This document shows, one piece after another, positions 45,188-54,574 of a stretch of 64,000 nucleotides of DNA. The stretch is from Enterococcus casseliflavus NBRC 100478. GTDB taxonomy: Bacteria; Bacillota; Bacilli; Lactobacillales; Enterococcaceae. The notes beneath the pieces were generated by a model. The model was not told where the DNA came from. It saw nothing but the letters and a program-made list of their open reading frames with translations, and did no database searches. The stretch covers positions 1-64,000 of the forward strand of contig NZ_BCPT01000008.1 in NCBI RefSeq assembly GCF_001544095.1. The letters are read 5' to 3'. A program made the position numbers and the translations under genes. Numbering within the stretch: position 1 is the stretch's first letter; every line of letters begins with the position of its first letter.

Positions 45188-46054
45188 ATGACCATTCAAT
45201 GGTTTCCAGGCCATATGGCGAAAGCCAGACGTGAAGTAAGTGAAAAATTAAAGTTCGTGGATATCGTTTTTGAACTCGTGGACGCACGCTTGCCGATTTC
45301 ATCCCGCAATCCCATGTTAGATCAATTATTACAACAAAAACCACGATTGATCTTGATCAATAAAGCGGATCTCGCAGATCCCGTTCAAACCAAAAAATGG
45401 GAACATTATTTCCAAGCACAAGGCTATCTAGCACTGGCAATCAACGCCCAAGACAATCAAGGGGTTAAAGCCATTGTTCCTACAGCGAAACAAGTCTTGA
45501 AGGAAAAAATTGCTCGCGACAAAGCGAGAGGCTTGAAGCCTCGTGCGATTCGAGCAATGGTGATCGGCATCCCGAATGTCGGAAAATCGACCTTGATGAA
45601 CCGCTTAGTAGGGAAGAAAATCGCTCAGACGGGCAATAAACCCGGCGTGACGAAAGGGCAGCAATGGCTGCGTTTTGGGACTGATCTAGAGCTTCTAGAT
45701 ACGCCCGGGATCTTATGGCCAAAATTTGAAGATCCGGAGATCGGCAAGAAGCTGGCATTGACCGGTGCGATCAAAGACCAGCTGATCCATTTGGATGATA
45801 TCGCATTGTATGGACTTGATTTTTTTGCCCGCTATTATCCTGAAAGAATCGCGAATCGTTACCAATTAAAAGCGGAAGAAGAGGCGTTGTTAGCGCCAGA
45901 TCTGTTGATGAAAATCACGGAAAAACGTGGCTATAAAGACAATTACGATCGAGGAAGCGAACTCGTTGTCTTCGACATTCGGCAAGGGAAATTGGGCCGA
46001 TATACATTAGATCGAGTGGAGGAAATGGAAAGCCAAGATGAAACAACCGATTAA
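45188..46054 (+). CDS. rbgA: Ribosome biogenesis GTPase RbgA (YlqF)
   Basis: RbgA acts late in 50S subunit assembly. The 288-residue circularly permuted GTPase has G4 (NKAD, 58-61) before G1 (GIPNVGKST, 127-135) and G3 (DTPG, 171-174), as expected. The N-terminal WFPGHMAKA and the C-terminal ANTAR-like RNA-binding part are present. CAAGGAGG precedes the ATG. Its 3' end overlaps rnhB by 17 nt, as in many Firmicutes. Confidence 0.95.
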   Translation: MTIQWFPGHMAKARREVSEKLKFVDIVFELVDARLPISSRNPMLDQLLQQKPRLILINKADLADPVQTKKWEHYFQAQGYLALAINAQDNQGVKAIVPTAKQVLKEKIARDKARGLKPRAIRAMVIGIPNVGKSTLMNRLVGKKIAQTGNKPGVTKGQQWLRFGTDLELLDTPGILWPKFEDPEIGKKLALTGAIKDQLIHLDDIALYGLDFFARYYPERIANRYQLKAEEEALLAPDLLMKITEKRGYKDNYDRGSELVVFDIRQGKLGRYTLDRVEEMESQDETTD

Positions 46055-46802
46055 GACAATCAAAGAGCGATTATTTGATCCAGCTTTCAATGACCAAGCG
46101 TATTTACAGGCGCTGCAAGCAGATGAACGAGCGGGGGTCCAAAAGCTGCTGCAACAATACGAGAAACAGCGAGTGAAACACCAGCTATTGCAGGAAAAAT
46201 ACGAAGAAATGATGCGTTTTGAAAACGAAGCATTTCAGCAAGGCGCCCGTTTTATTGCTGGTTTAGATGAAGTAGGGCGCGGACCATTAGCAGGCCCCGT
46301 GGTGTCAGCTGCGGTCATTTTGCCTAAGGATTGTCAGATCTTAGGTCTAAATGATTCCAAACAGCTTTCTGCGAAGAAAAGAGAAGAGCTGTTTATCGAA
46401 ATTCAAAACAAAGCCGTTGCTGTCGGTATCGGTGTCGTCAGTCCAGAAGAAATCGATCGGATAAATATCTATCAAGCCAGTCGTCTAGCAATGAAAGAAG
46501 CCTTGATCGACTTAGCAGTCAAGCCCGAGTATTTGCTGATCGATGCGATGACGATCGAGACGGAAATCCCTCAACAAAGCTTGATCAAAGGAGATGCCCG
46601 TTCCATTTCCATTGCCGCAGCAAGTATCATCGCCAAGGTATATCGAGACAATTTAATGAAAGATTTTCATGAAGTCTATCCTTTTTATGGGTTTGATCAA
46701 AATGCTGGGTATGGAACCAAAGTCCATTTAGAAGGGCTAGCTGCCCACGGAATCTGTCCTATTCATCGAAAAACATTTGCGCCAGTAAAACAATATCTAT
46801 AA
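46038..46802 (+). CDS. rnhB: Ribonuclease HII
   Basis: RNase HII cuts RNA-DNA hybrids and removes misincorporated ribonucleotides. The 254-residue protein has an N-terminal helical extension (1-70) typical of Gram-positive enzymes, then GLDEVGRGPLAGPVV with Asp77-Glu78, the third acidic site in LLIDAM, and the C-terminal AGYGTKVHLEGL motif. It overlaps rbgA by 17 nt and is followed by the long hairpin ahead of dprA. Confidence 0.95.
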   Translation: MKQPIKTIKERLFDPAFNDQAYLQALQADERAGVQKLLQQYEKQRVKHQLLQEKYEEMMRFENEAFQQGARFIAGLDEVGRGPLAGPVVSAAVILPKDCQILGLNDSKQLSAKKREELFIEIQNKAVAVGIGVVSPEEIDRINIYQASRLAMKEALIDLAVKPEYLLIDAMTIETEIPQQSLIKGDARSISIAAASIIAKVYRDNLMKDFHEVYPFYGFDQNAGYGTKVHLEGLAAHGICPIHRKTFAPVKQYL

Positions 46803-46813
46803 ATTTCATCCAT

Positions 46814-46862
46814 CCCTCTTTTTTTAGCGAATCTTATAAGTAAGATTACTAAGAAAAGAGGG
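46814..46862 (+). promoter_or_regulatory. Long hairpin that sequesters the dprA ribosome binding site
   Basis: 46814-46827 pairs with 46849-46862 (13 of 14 bp) and, inside, AATCTTA (46830-46836) pairs with TAAGATT (46841-46847). The 3' arm ends in AGAGGG, the only plausible Shine-Dalgarno of dprA, 8 nt before its ATG. Either the hairpin lowers dprA translation or it is an odd terminator of rnhB whose T run lies in the 5' arm. Confidence 0.6.
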
Positions 46863-46870
46863 CTTTGTTT

Positions 46871-47749
46871 ATGAAGTATCAACAAGCAACAGATTTTGAA
46901 AAACAGTTGATAAAACTGTACTACTGTCAGGGAATTGGTCTGCAAGGTTGTTGGAAGATCATTTGGCATTGGTTGGAAACAAAAGAGATGAATTGTTCGC
47001 TGGAAGAGATGATTGCCATCGGGGTCCTTCCACAGCACCGTGCGGTTTTTCGGCGATCATGGGAGCGATTGACAGACGAACACATCGCACAAAAGATGGG
47101 CGCACAAAACTACCTCACTTTCTTCTCGGCGGAGTATCCGATGCTTTTACGACAAATTGCAGACCCGCCATTGATGCTTTTTTATGAAGGGAATCTGCAA
47201 TTGCTACAAACGACCATGATTGGCTTTGTTGGTGCAAGAACGGCGTCCTTATACGCACGAAAAGTTTGCGAAAAGCTGATTCCACCTCTAGTGACGGAAA
47301 ATTATACCATCGTTAGCGGATTGGCCTATGGTGTCGACAGCTTTGCCCATGAATCAGCCATCAGAAATCGTGGACAAACCATTGCTGTGATTGCTTCTGG
47401 GATGGACCATTGTTATCCGGCATCGTCCTACCGGTTGTTCCAGCAGATCCGTCAAGAACATCTGGTGCTAAGCGAATATCCGCACGATACCAAACCGCAA
47501 AGATACCAATTTCCGCTGCGCAATCGCATTATTGCTGGGATCTCAAAAGGGGTCTGCGTAATTGAAGCCAAGGAAAGAAGCGGTTCTTTGATTACGGCAC
47601 AGTTAGCGATGGAAAACGGACGAGAAGTTTTTGCAGTGCCTGGGGAAATGATTTCGGATCAGTCAAAAGGTTGTCACCGCTTGATTCAAGATGGTGCAAA
47701 ATGTACGATTAGTGTGTCGGATATTTTACAAGAGTTAGCCTTTTTTTGA
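46871..47749 (+). CDS. dprA: DNA processing protein DprA (Smf)
   Basis: DprA loads RecA on incoming single-stranded DNA during transformation. ATG 46871 gives 292 residues, starting MKYQQATDFEKQLIKLYYC. An N-terminal helical (SAM-like) domain is followed by the Rossmann-like fold with FVGARTASLYARK, SGLAYGVDSFAHE, VIASGMDHCYP, and FPLRNRIIAGIS. A C-terminal winged helix is absent, as in many Firmicutes. Natural competence has not been generally shown in enterococci; dprA is nonetheless conserved there. The ribosome site lies in a long hairpin. Confidence 0.94.
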   Translation: MKYQQATDFEKQLIKLYYCQGIGLQGCWKIIWHWLETKEMNCSLEEMIAIGVLPQHRAVFRRSWERLTDEHIAQKMGAQNYLTFFSAEYPMLLRQIADPPLMLFYEGNLQLLQTTMIGFVGARTASLYARKVCEKLIPPLVTENYTIVSGLAYGVDSFAHESAIRNRGQTIAVIASGMDHCYPASSYRLFQQIRQEHLVLSEYPHDTKPQRYQFPLRNRIIAGISKGVCVIEAKERSGSLITAQLAMENGREVFAVPGEMISDQSKGCHRLIQDGAKCTISVSDILQELAFF

Positions 47750-47768
47750 TTTTTCCAATCAACCTTCC

Positions 47769-47797
47769 TTGACAAACCTTTTCTTGAAAGCTATGAT
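47769..47797 (+). promoter_or_regulatory. topA promoter
   Basis: Perfect TTGACA (47769-47774), 17-bp spacer and TATGAT (47792-47797). The leader to topA is about 90 nt. Confidence 0.75.
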
Positions 47798-47891
47798 AAG
47801 CTACGATTTGTATGTTTCATCTGCATACGATAGGTTCACTGATTGATAGAATATAATAGTAGGAAAAATTCAGGAAGGAGCCATTCTTTAT

Positions 47892-49970
47892 ATGGCATAT
47901 AAATATTTAGTAATCGTGGAATCGCCCGCAAAGGCGAAAACCATTGAAAAATACCTTGGACGAAATTACAAAGTCGTCGCAAGTGTCGGTCATATTCGTG
48001 ATCTCCCTAAAAGTAAGATGGGGATCGATGTCGAAAATGATTATGAGCCGCATTACATTTCGATCCGCGGAAAAGGGGACGTGATCAAAAGTCTCCGTTC
48101 TGCTGCGAAAAAAGCTGAAAAAGTCTACCTCGCAAGTGACCCGGATAGAGAAGGAGAAGCCATTGCTTGGCATTTAGCTTTTCTACTTGGACTAGATTTA
48201 AAAGATAAAAATCGTGTCGTCTTTAATGAAATCACTAAAGATGCGGTCAAAGCAGCCTTCAAAGAGCCAAGAACGATCGATGTGGATCTCGTCGATGCCC
48301 AACAAGCACGGCGGATCTTAGACCGATTAGTCGGGTATTCATTGAGTCCGATCCTTTGGCGCAAAGTCAAAAAAGGGTTAAGTGCTGGCCGTGTTCAATC
48401 GGTGGCGCTTAAGATCATTATTGATCGTGAAAAAGAGATCCGTGATTTTGTTCCCGAAGAATATTGGAGCATTGATGGAAACTTTAAAAAAGCCACGAAG
48501 AAATTCAAAGCCAATTTTTGGGGCTTAGATGGCAAAAAGAAAAAATTACCGAATGCTGAAAGTATTAAAGAAGTCACCGATCGCCTTTCTGGTAAAGACT
48601 TTCAAGTGACAAAGGTTGAAAAGAAAGAACGCAAACGGAATCCAGCTGCACCATTTACCACCAGTAGTTTGCAACAAGAAGCAGCCCGCAAACTGAACTT
48701 TCGAACGCGGAAAACCATGATGGTCGCACAGCAGCTCTATGAAGGGATCGCCCTTGGCAAACAAGGGACTGTCGGTTTGATTACCTATATGCGTACCGAC
48801 TCGACGCGAATCGCTGACACAGCCAAAGGGGAAGCAGCCGAATTTATCGAAAACACCTATGGTTCAGAGTTCTCCGCTCACGGTGGCAAAAAACGCGCCA
48901 ATGCACAAGGGGCACAAGATGCCCATGAAGCAGTAAGACCGACCAGTGTTTTGCGTACGCCAGAAGCCATGGAGAAATTCTTAGACAAAGACCAATTAAA
49001 ATTGTATCGCTTGATCTGGTCTCGCTTTGTGGCTAGTCAAATGACGCCTGCCATTTTGATTACGATGAAAGTTACTTTGGATCAAAATGGTGTCATCTTT
49101 ATTGCTAATGGTTCAAAGATCAAATTCAAAGGATTTATGCAGGTCTATGTGGAAGGACGCGATGATGGCAAAGAAGACAAAGAGAACATCTTGCCAGAGT
49201 TAGTCGAAGGAGATGTCGTTCAATCCGTATCGATCGAACCGAAACAGCATTTCACCCAACCACCTGCTCGTTACAGCGAAGCAACGTTGATCAAAACCCT
49301 TGAGGAAAACGGTGTGGGTCGTCCTTCAACCTATGCACCGACGTTAGAAACCATTCAGCGGCGTTATTATGTGAAATTGACGCAAAAACGTTTTGAGCCA
49401 ACTGAACTTGGTGAGATCGTCAATTCGTTGATCGAGGAATTCTTCCCGCAAATTGTTGATATGCATTTTACTGCTGAAATGGAAAATAGCTTGGATAGCA
49501 TTGAAGCTGGGAAAGAAGAATGGGTCAAAGTTGTCGATCAGTTTTATCGCCCATTTGAAAAAGAATTGACGACTGCAGAAGAAAGTATCGAAAAAATTCA
49601 AATCAAAGATGAACCTGCAGGCTTTGATTGCGATCTTTGTGGTCATCCGATGGTGATCAAATTAGGCCGCTACGGAAAGTTTTATGCTTGCAGTAATTTC
49701 CCAGATTGCCGCAACACAAAACCAATCGTGAAAGAAATCGGCGTTGAGTGCCCGGTCTGTCATCAAGGGCAAGTCGTTGAACGCAAATCGAAGAAAAACC
49801 GGTTGTTTTATGGTTGTACCCGCTACCCTGAATGTGACTTTACTTCTTGGGACAAACCAGTGGGGCGTAATTGTCCGAAGTGTGATAATTATTTAGTCGA
49901 AAAGAAAGTCAAAGGTGGGAAACAAGTCGTTTGTATCAAAGGCGACTATGAAGAAAATGTGCAAAAATAA
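47892..49970 (+). CDS. topA: DNA topoisomerase I
   Basis: This type IA enzyme relaxes negative supercoils. The 692-residue protein has the Toprim domain with [17 protein letters not shown] and the acidic triad SDPDREGEA. The active-site Tyr299 lies in [11 protein letters not shown]. Three C-terminal zinc-ribbon modules (paired Cys in CDLCG...CSNFPDC, CPVCH...CTRYPEC, CPKCD) follow. AGGAGC precedes the ATG. It has its own strong promoter. Confidence 0.97.
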   Translation: MAYKYLVIVESPAKAKTIEKYLGRNYKVVASVGHIRDLPKSKMGIDVENDYEPHYISIRGKGDVIKSLRSAAKKAEKVYLASDPDREGEAIAWHLAFLLGLDLKDKNRVVFNEITKDAVKAAFKEPRTIDVDLVDAQQARRILDRLVGYSLSPILWRKVKKGLSAGRVQSVALKIIIDREKEIRDFVPEEYWSIDGNFKKATKKFKANFWGLDGKKKKLPNAESIKEVTDRLSGKDFQVTKVEKKERKRNPAAPFTTSSLQQEAARKLNFRTRKTMMVAQQLYEGIALGKQGTVGLITYMRTDSTRIADTAKGEAAEFIENTYGSEFSAHGGKKRANAQGAQDAHEAVRPTSVLRTPEAMEKFLDKDQLKLYRLIWSRFVASQMTPAILITMKVTLDQNGVIFIANGSKIKFKGFMQVYVEGRDDGKEDKENILPELVEGDVVQSVSIEPKQHFTQPPARYSEATLIKTLEENGVGRPSTYAPTLETIQRRYYVKLTQKRFEPTELGEIVNSLIEEFFPQIVDMHFTAEMENSLDSIEAGKEEWVKVVDQFYRPFEKELTTAEESIEKIQIKDEPAGFDCDLCGHPMVIKLGRYGKFYACSNFPDCRNTKPIVKEIGVECPVCHQGQVVERKSKKNRLFYGCTRYPECDFTSWDKPVGRNCPKCDNYLVEKKVKGGKQVVCIKGDYEENVQK

Positions 49971-49998
49971 CTAGCAGGATATCCTGTTAAAAAAGAAT

Positions 49999-50053
49999 CG
50001 GCGTATTCTCTTGAACGGTCAGCCTCATTATTGGCTGACAAAAGAAAGCGCCG
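49999..50053 (+). other. GC-rich nested stem structure between topA and trmFO
   Basis: CGGCG (49999-50003) pairs with CGCCG (50049-50053) and encloses GTCAGCC/GGCTGAC (50018-50024 with 50033-50039). It lacks a T run at once after the stem; a second imperfect hairpin (AAGCT...AGCTT) lies at 50071-50100. It may be the topA terminator region or a trmFO leader. Confidence 0.45.
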
Positions 50054-50121
50054 GTCCTTTTGATTAATACAAGCTGTTTCTTATGAAAAGAGACGAGCTT
50101 TTGAAATAAAAGGAGAGCACT

Positions 50122-51423
50122 ATGAAAGAAATCAATGTTATTGGTGCCGGTTTAGCCGGAAGCGAGGCTGCGTGGCAAGCAGCGCAAGCAGGTGTCGCAG
50201 TAAATCTTTATGAAATGCGTCCTAAGAAGTCGACAGAAGCCCATCACACAAATAATTTTGCCGAGCTTGTTTGTACCAATTCACTACGAGGTAACAATTT
50301 AACGAATGCGGTCGGTGTCTTGAAAGAAGAAATGCGTCGCTTGGATTCAGTGATTATCACTTCTGCAGACAAAACAGCGGTTCCAGCAGGTGGTGCCTTA
50401 GCTGTGGATCGCGATGATTTTTCAGAGTTGGTCACCAAACGTGTCAAGGAGCATCCTTTAGTTACAGTCATCGAAGAGGAGATCACTGAAATTCCAGAAG
50501 GCATCACTGTGATCGCAACAGGTCCATTGACTTCTGAACCGCTCTCAAAAGCGATCCAAGCGTTTAACGGATCTGAAGGATTTTATTTCTATGATGCCGC
50601 AGCTCCAATCGTTGACAAATCAACCATCAATATGGATAAAGTTTATTTGAAATCTCGTTACGATAAAGGTGAAGCAGCCTATCTGAACTGTCCGATGAAT
50701 GAAGAGGAGTTTTATGCGTTTCGTGAGGCCTTGGTCAATGCAGAGGTGGCTCCTTTGAAAGAATTCGAAAAAGAAAAATTCTTTGAAGGGTGTATGCCGA
50801 TCGAAGTCATGGCTGGTCGTGGTCCGAAAACCATGTTGTTTGGTCCGATGAAACCAGTTGGGTTAGAAGATCCGAAAACTGGCAAGCGTCCTTACGCAGT
50901 GATTCAGCTGCGTCAAGACAATGCGGCGGCTTCTCTTTACAACATCGTTGGCTTTCAAACACATTTGAAATGGGGCGAACAAAAACGGGTATTCCGGATG
51001 ATCCCTGGCTTGGAAGAGGCTGAATTTGTGCGCTATGGCGTGATGCATCGGAATAGTTTTATGAATTCACCTGAGCTTTTGCAACAAACCTATCAATCGA
51101 AAAAACGTGAGGACCTCTTTTTTGCTGGACAAATGACAGGGGTCGAAGGGTATGTGGAAAGTGCAGCCAGCGGGTTGATGGCTGGCATCAACGCTGCCAA
51201 ACTTGCAAAAGGCGAAGCACCGATCATTATGCCACAAGAAACGACGATTGGTAGTATGGCGTATTATATCACCCATGCTGAAGGCAAACACTTCCAACCA
51301 ATGAATGCAAACTTTGGGTTGTTGCCAGAACTTCCAGAGCGAATCAGAGACAAGAAATCCCGTTATGAAGCATTGGCAAATCGAGCGTTAGCTGCTTTAG
51401 AAAAAGCCAAGGAACAATTATAA
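50122..51423 (+). CDS. trmFO: Methylenetetrahydrofolate-tRNA (uracil-54-C5)-methyltransferase TrmFO
   Basis: TrmFO makes ribothymidine at position 54 of tRNA using methylene-THF and FADH2. At 433 residues it is the normal length. The FAD motif [13 protein letters not shown] is at the N-terminus, CTNSLRGN near residue 51 carries the conserved Cys, and [16 protein letters not shown] and [16 protein letters not shown] follow. AAGGAGAG precedes the ATG. In many enterococci it is followed at once by xerC; here an NfeD-flotillin pair lies between. Confidence 0.95.
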   Translation: MKEINVIGAGLAGSEAAWQAAQAGVAVNLYEMRPKKSTEAHHTNNFAELVCTNSLRGNNLTNAVGVLKEEMRRLDSVIITSADKTAVPAGGALAVDRDDFSELVTKRVKEHPLVTVIEEEITEIPEGITVIATGPLTSEPLSKAIQAFNGSEGFYFYDAAAPIVDKSTINMDKVYLKSRYDKGEAAYLNCPMNEEEFYAFREALVNAEVAPLKEFEKEKFFEGCMPIEVMAGRGPKTMLFGPMKPVGLEDPKTGKRPYAVIQLRQDNAAASLYNIVGFQTHLKWGEQKRVFRMIPGLEEAEFVRYGVMHRNSFMNSPELLQQTYQSKKREDLFFAGQMTGVEGYVESAASGLMAGINAAKLAKGEAPIIMPQETTIGSMAYYITHAEGKHFQPMNANFGLLPELPERIRDKKSRYEALANRALAALEKAKEQL

Positions 51424-51437
51424 GCACGATGATCGAA

Positions 51438-51475
51438 AACTTTCTTACTGATAATTGGTGAGAGAGTTTTTTTTT
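51438..51475 (+). terminator. trmFO terminator
   Basis: An 11-bp stem with two G-T pairs (51438-51448 with 51458-51468), followed by a long T run. Confidence 0.85.
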
Positions 51476-51483
51476 AATTTGTC

Positions 51484-51512
51484 TTGAAACTTTAATCAAG
51501 GTGACTTATGAT
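51484..51512 (+). promoter_or_regulatory. Promoter of the NfeD-flotillin operon
   Basis: TTGAAA (51484-51489), 17-bp spacer, TATGAT (51507-51512), directly after the trmFO terminator. Confidence 0.7.
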
Positions 51513-51542
51513 AGACAGTAACAATGACAGAAGGTGGTGAAG

Positions 51543-51968
51543 ATGGTGATCGGAGAATGGATTCATTTGATTCAAAACTATTTACAACGTTTTCCTACAG
51601 TGATCCAATTTTTAGGTTTGCTGATCCTCTTGGTCGGGGGCATTTTCGTTGTCTTTGTTGCATTTAGTTTGCTGTTGGGCCCCTTTATGTGGCTCTACAA
51701 TCGCATCACAGACAAAAACCGCAGCAATGTCATTAGCCGCAATGAGTTTGTGATCGGCGAACTGACGGAAAAGATTGTCGGAGACACAATCGGCGAAGTC
51801 ATGGAAATAGGGAGTCAAGGTGCACGTTCTGTTTATCCTGCTCGTTTTTTTCGGGAAGAAGATCGTGAAAACAATGTTCGATTGCCAGTCGGCACCAAAG
51901 TCATCATTGTCGATTTTGATAAAAAAGGGATCGCGTTGGTGGTTGAAAGTAAAAATTTTATAGAATAG
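51543..51968 (+). CDS. NfeD/YuaF-like membrane protein
   Basis: This 141-residue protein has one strong span (about 17-48, LGLLILLVGGIFVVFVAFSLLL) and a C-terminal OB-like NfeD domain (NVRLPVGTKVIIVDFDKKGIALVV). AGAAGGTGG supports ATG 51543. YuaF-type NfeD proteins are encoded just before flotillin and help its membrane-domain assembly. It is followed 13 bp later by the flotillin gene. Confidence 0.85.
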   Translation: MVIGEWIHLIQNYLQRFPTVIQFLGLLILLVGGIFVVFVAFSLLLGPFMWLYNRITDKNRSNVISRNEFVIGELTEKIVGDTIGEVMEIGSQGARSVYPARFFREEDRENNVRLPVGTKVIIVDFDKKGIALVVESKNFIE

Positions 51969-51981
51969 GAAGTGTTAGGTT

Positions 51982-53418
51982 ATGGTGGATACAGGATCAG
52001 CAGTTGATTTTTTAAGTAATCCGATCTTATGGGGCGTCGTCCTCGTTGTTTTATTGATCGCCTTTTTGATGATACGCTACCGAATCGGAAAACCCGATGA
52101 AGCGTTGATCGTCACGGGGTCGTTTTTAGGAAAAGAAGGCATCAAGATTTTAAAAAACAGTGGGACGTTTGTGATTCCTATTGTTCAAAAGGCACATAAA
52201 TTAAGTTTACTGACCCACAAGTTAGAGATTGGGACACCAGAAGTTTATACAGAACAAGGCGTACCGATCAAAGCCAGTGCCACGGTGTTAGTGAAAGTCG
52301 GCAACAGTACCGAGTCGATCAAGACAGCCGCTGAACAATACTTGGGTAAATCCACTGGTGAACTGGAAGATGAAGCGCAAGAAGTCTTAGAAGGTCACTT
52401 ACGGGCAATTCTAGGAACGATGACGGTGGAAGCCATCTACAAAAATCGCGATGATTTTGCGGAACAAGTACAAGAAGTTGCCTCTACGGATTTGAAAAAA
52501 ATGGGGCTGGAGATCGTATCATTTACGATCAAAGACGTTAGCGACAGCAATGGGTACCTGGATGCTTTAGGGCGTCCCCAGATTGCTGAAGTGAAGAAGA
52601 ACGCTGAAGTAGCAGAATCCAATGCCTTAAGAGAAACGCGGATCAAGCAAGCTGAGAATGAGCAATTGGCACAGCATGAAGAGATCCGTCGCCAAACAGA
52701 AATCGCGGAAGCGACAAAAGATATGGCGTTGAAACAAGCGCAGTACAAACAAGAACGTGAAGTTGCGGATGCGAAAGCGGAGCAAATCGCGGTCGGTGAA
52801 CAAATGAAAGTGCAATTGATCGAGCAAGAAAAAAATATTGAGATTCAAGAGAAACAAGCGGAATTGACAGAAAAAGAATTGAATGCAACTGTCCGTAAAA
52901 AAGCCGAAGCAGATAAATATGTCGTTGAACAAAACGCATTAGCAGACAAAGCCCGTGAAATCGCCCGAGCACAAGCCGAAGCGGAAAAAGTCAAATTGGC
53001 TGCACAAGCGGAAGCGGAACGAATTGAAAAATTAGGTAGTGCCGATGCGGAACGAATCGCAAAAGTCGGTCAAGCCGAAGCGGAAAGCCGTGAAAAGATG
53101 GCGATTGCTTTGACCAAACTGAACGAAGCTGGTATTTTGATGGAGTTCATCAAAGTGCTGCCTGAAATCGCAAAAGAAGTCAATGCGCCCCTTAGCAATA
53201 TCGATAAAGTGGTCAGCTTTGGCGGCAACGATGGGCTTCAATCAATGGGGGAAGCTGGTTTAGCGCGAACCTTTGATACGATCAAAGAAACCACCGGATT
53301 AGACTTAGTGGCGTTGATCAATGACACGATGTCCACAAAACAAGGAAACAAAGAGCTAGTTCAAGCTGTTTCAAAAAGCAATGGTTCGCCTCAGCCAACA
53401 ACTGGTCCAATCGAATAA
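51982..53418 (+). CDS. Flotillin (SPFH domain protein, FloT-like)
   Basis: Flotillins scaffold ordered membrane microdomains. The 478-residue protein has an N-terminal hydrophobic hairpin/anchor (about 12-30), an SPFH/band-7 domain (about 35-210), a long Ala/Glu/Lys/Gln-rich coiled coil (about 205-375, with repeated AEAE-type segments such as AEAEKVKLAAQAEAER), and a conserved C-terminal part (SFGGNDGLQSMGEAGLARTFDTIKETTG). The unit has its own promoter and terminator and interrupts the trmFO-xerC neighbourhood. Confidence 0.92.
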   Translation: MVDTGSAVDFLSNPILWGVVLVVLLIAFLMIRYRIGKPDEALIVTGSFLGKEGIKILKNSGTFVIPIVQKAHKLSLLTHKLEIGTPEVYTEQGVPIKASATVLVKVGNSTESIKTAAEQYLGKSTGELEDEAQEVLEGHLRAILGTMTVEAIYKNRDDFAEQVQEVASTDLKKMGLEIVSFTIKDVSDSNGYLDALGRPQIAEVKKNAEVAESNALRETRIKQAENEQLAQHEEIRRQTEIAEATKDMALKQAQYKQEREVADAKAEQIAVGEQMKVQLIEQEKNIEIQEKQAELTEKELNATVRKKAEADKYVVEQNALADKAREIARAQAEAEKVKLAAQAEAERIEKLGSADAERIAKVGQAEAESREKMAIALTKLNEAGILMEFIKVLPEIAKEVNAPLSNIDKVVSFGGNDGLQSMGEAGLARTFDTIKETTGLDLVALINDTMSTKQGNKELVQAVSKSNGSPQPTTGPIE

Positions 53419-53432
53419 AAGCAAATAAGTGG

Positions 53433-53480
53433 AAACGTATCAGTCCCTCTCTATTTTGAGAAAGGGATTGGTACGTTTTT
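53433..53480 (+). terminator. Flotillin operon terminator
   Basis: AACGTATCAGTCCCT pairs with AGGGATTGGTACGTT allowing G-T pairs, followed by T5. Confidence 0.8.
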
Positions 53481-53513
53481 ATGGCTCTTTTGAGTGATCT
53501 TTCTGAAGAATGA

Positions 53514-53591
53514 TAAGAATCTTACGAAGATTCTTAGAAAGTTTTCACAATTATGTCTAAACTTTGAAATATTGATTAAATTCTGACAATT
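53514..53591 (+). promoter_or_regulatory. Operator-like sites upstream of xerC-hslVU-codY
   Basis: TAAGAATCTT-ACG-AAGATTCTTA (53514-53536) is a perfect 10-bp dyad. Further on, 53577-53591 matches the CodY consensus AATTTTCWGAAAATT at 11 of 15 positions, and 53540-53554 at about 10 of 15. Since codY is the fourth gene of this operon, autoregulation is plausible but unproven. Confidence 0.4.
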
Positions 53592-53652
53592 CATTTGTTT
53601 TTTTTTGTGGTCTATGCTAAAGTTATTTCGAATCATGAAAAGGGGGGTTACT

Positions 53653-54552
53653 TTGCAAACGGATCAATTACAAGAAGAGTTTTTTCGTTATCTTATTGTT
53701 GAAAGAGGGTATTCGGAAAAGACAAAAAAAGCGTATCAAGAAGATATGAGCGATTTTTTTCACTTCTTGAAAGAGTCTGGCAATGAAGACCCGTTAGCGG
53801 TGGAGTATCGTGATGTTCGTGTCTATTTGAGCTATTTGACGGAACGAGGGTATAGCCGTAATTCCATCAGTCGGAAAATGGCTAGCTTGCGTTCATTCTA
53901 CCAATTTCTAACCAAGCATGAGATCGTCAAAGAGAATCCCTTCGCCTACATTCATTTAAAAAAGAAAAACGCTAAATTGCCGCGTTTTTTTTATGAAAAG
54001 GAAATGGATGCTCTTTTTCAAAGTGTCGCTGGTGATGAGCCATTACAACAGCGCAATCAAGCATTGTTAGAAGTCCTTTACGGTTCAGGTCTGCGGGTCA
54101 GCGAGTGTAGCAGTCTGACGCTGGGCGCGATCGATTGGGAAAGCGGCGTTTTGCTGATCCACGGAAAAGGCAACAAAGATCGCTATGTTCCTTTCGGCAG
54201 TTACGCACAAGCGGCAGTCAAGCGCTATCTTACCTCAGGACGCAAGCAGCTGATGGCAAAGCAGAACAAGGAACACGAGGTTCTCTTCGTGAATCATCTT
54301 GGTGATGGGATCACTGCAACTGGGATCGAGTATGTATTGAATCAAATCATCCGAAAAAGCAGTTTAGACAGTAAAATCCATCCTCATATGCTGCGGCATA
54401 CGTTTGCGACCCATCTATTAAACAACGGCGCCGATATGCGGACCGTTCAAGAATTGTTGGGGCATGCCAATCTATCGACGACACAGATTTATGCGCATGT
54501 CACCAAAGACAGTTTACAAAAAAATTATCGCCAATTTCATCCACGTGCGTAA
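53653..54552 (+). CDS. xerC: Tyrosine recombinase XerC
   Basis: XerC resolves chromosome dimers at dif together with XerD/XerS-type partners. I choose TTG 53653: AAAAGGGGGG lies 5-6 nt upstream, giving 299 residues, the usual length; upstream ATGs lack ribosome sites. The SAM-like core-binding domain (about 5-90) is followed by the catalytic domain with Arg148 (GLRVSE), Lys172 (GKGNK), His245-X-X-Arg248, His271 (LGHANLSTTQ) and nucleophile Tyr280. First gene of xerC-hslV-hslU-codY. Confidence 0.94.
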   Translation: MQTDQLQEEFFRYLIVERGYSEKTKKAYQEDMSDFFHFLKESGNEDPLAVEYRDVRVYLSYLTERGYSRNSISRKMASLRSFYQFLTKHEIVKENPFAYIHLKKKNAKLPRFFYEKEMDALFQSVAGDEPLQQRNQALLEVLYGSGLRVSECSSLTLGAIDWESGVLLIHGKGNKDRYVPFGSYAQAAVKRYLTSGRKQLMAKQNKEHEVLFVNHLGDGITATGIEYVLNQIIRKSSLDSKIHPHMLRHTFATHLLNNGADMRTVQELLGHANLSTTQIYAHVTKDSLQKNYRQFHPRA

Positions 54553-54574
54553 AATTGGTACAGGAGGAACGTAA

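Noticed and set aside
45120-45344. 74-codon minus-strand frame at the rbgA start
   Set aside because: It covers the rbgA ribosome site and N-terminus on the opposite strand, and the composition is that of a shadow frame.
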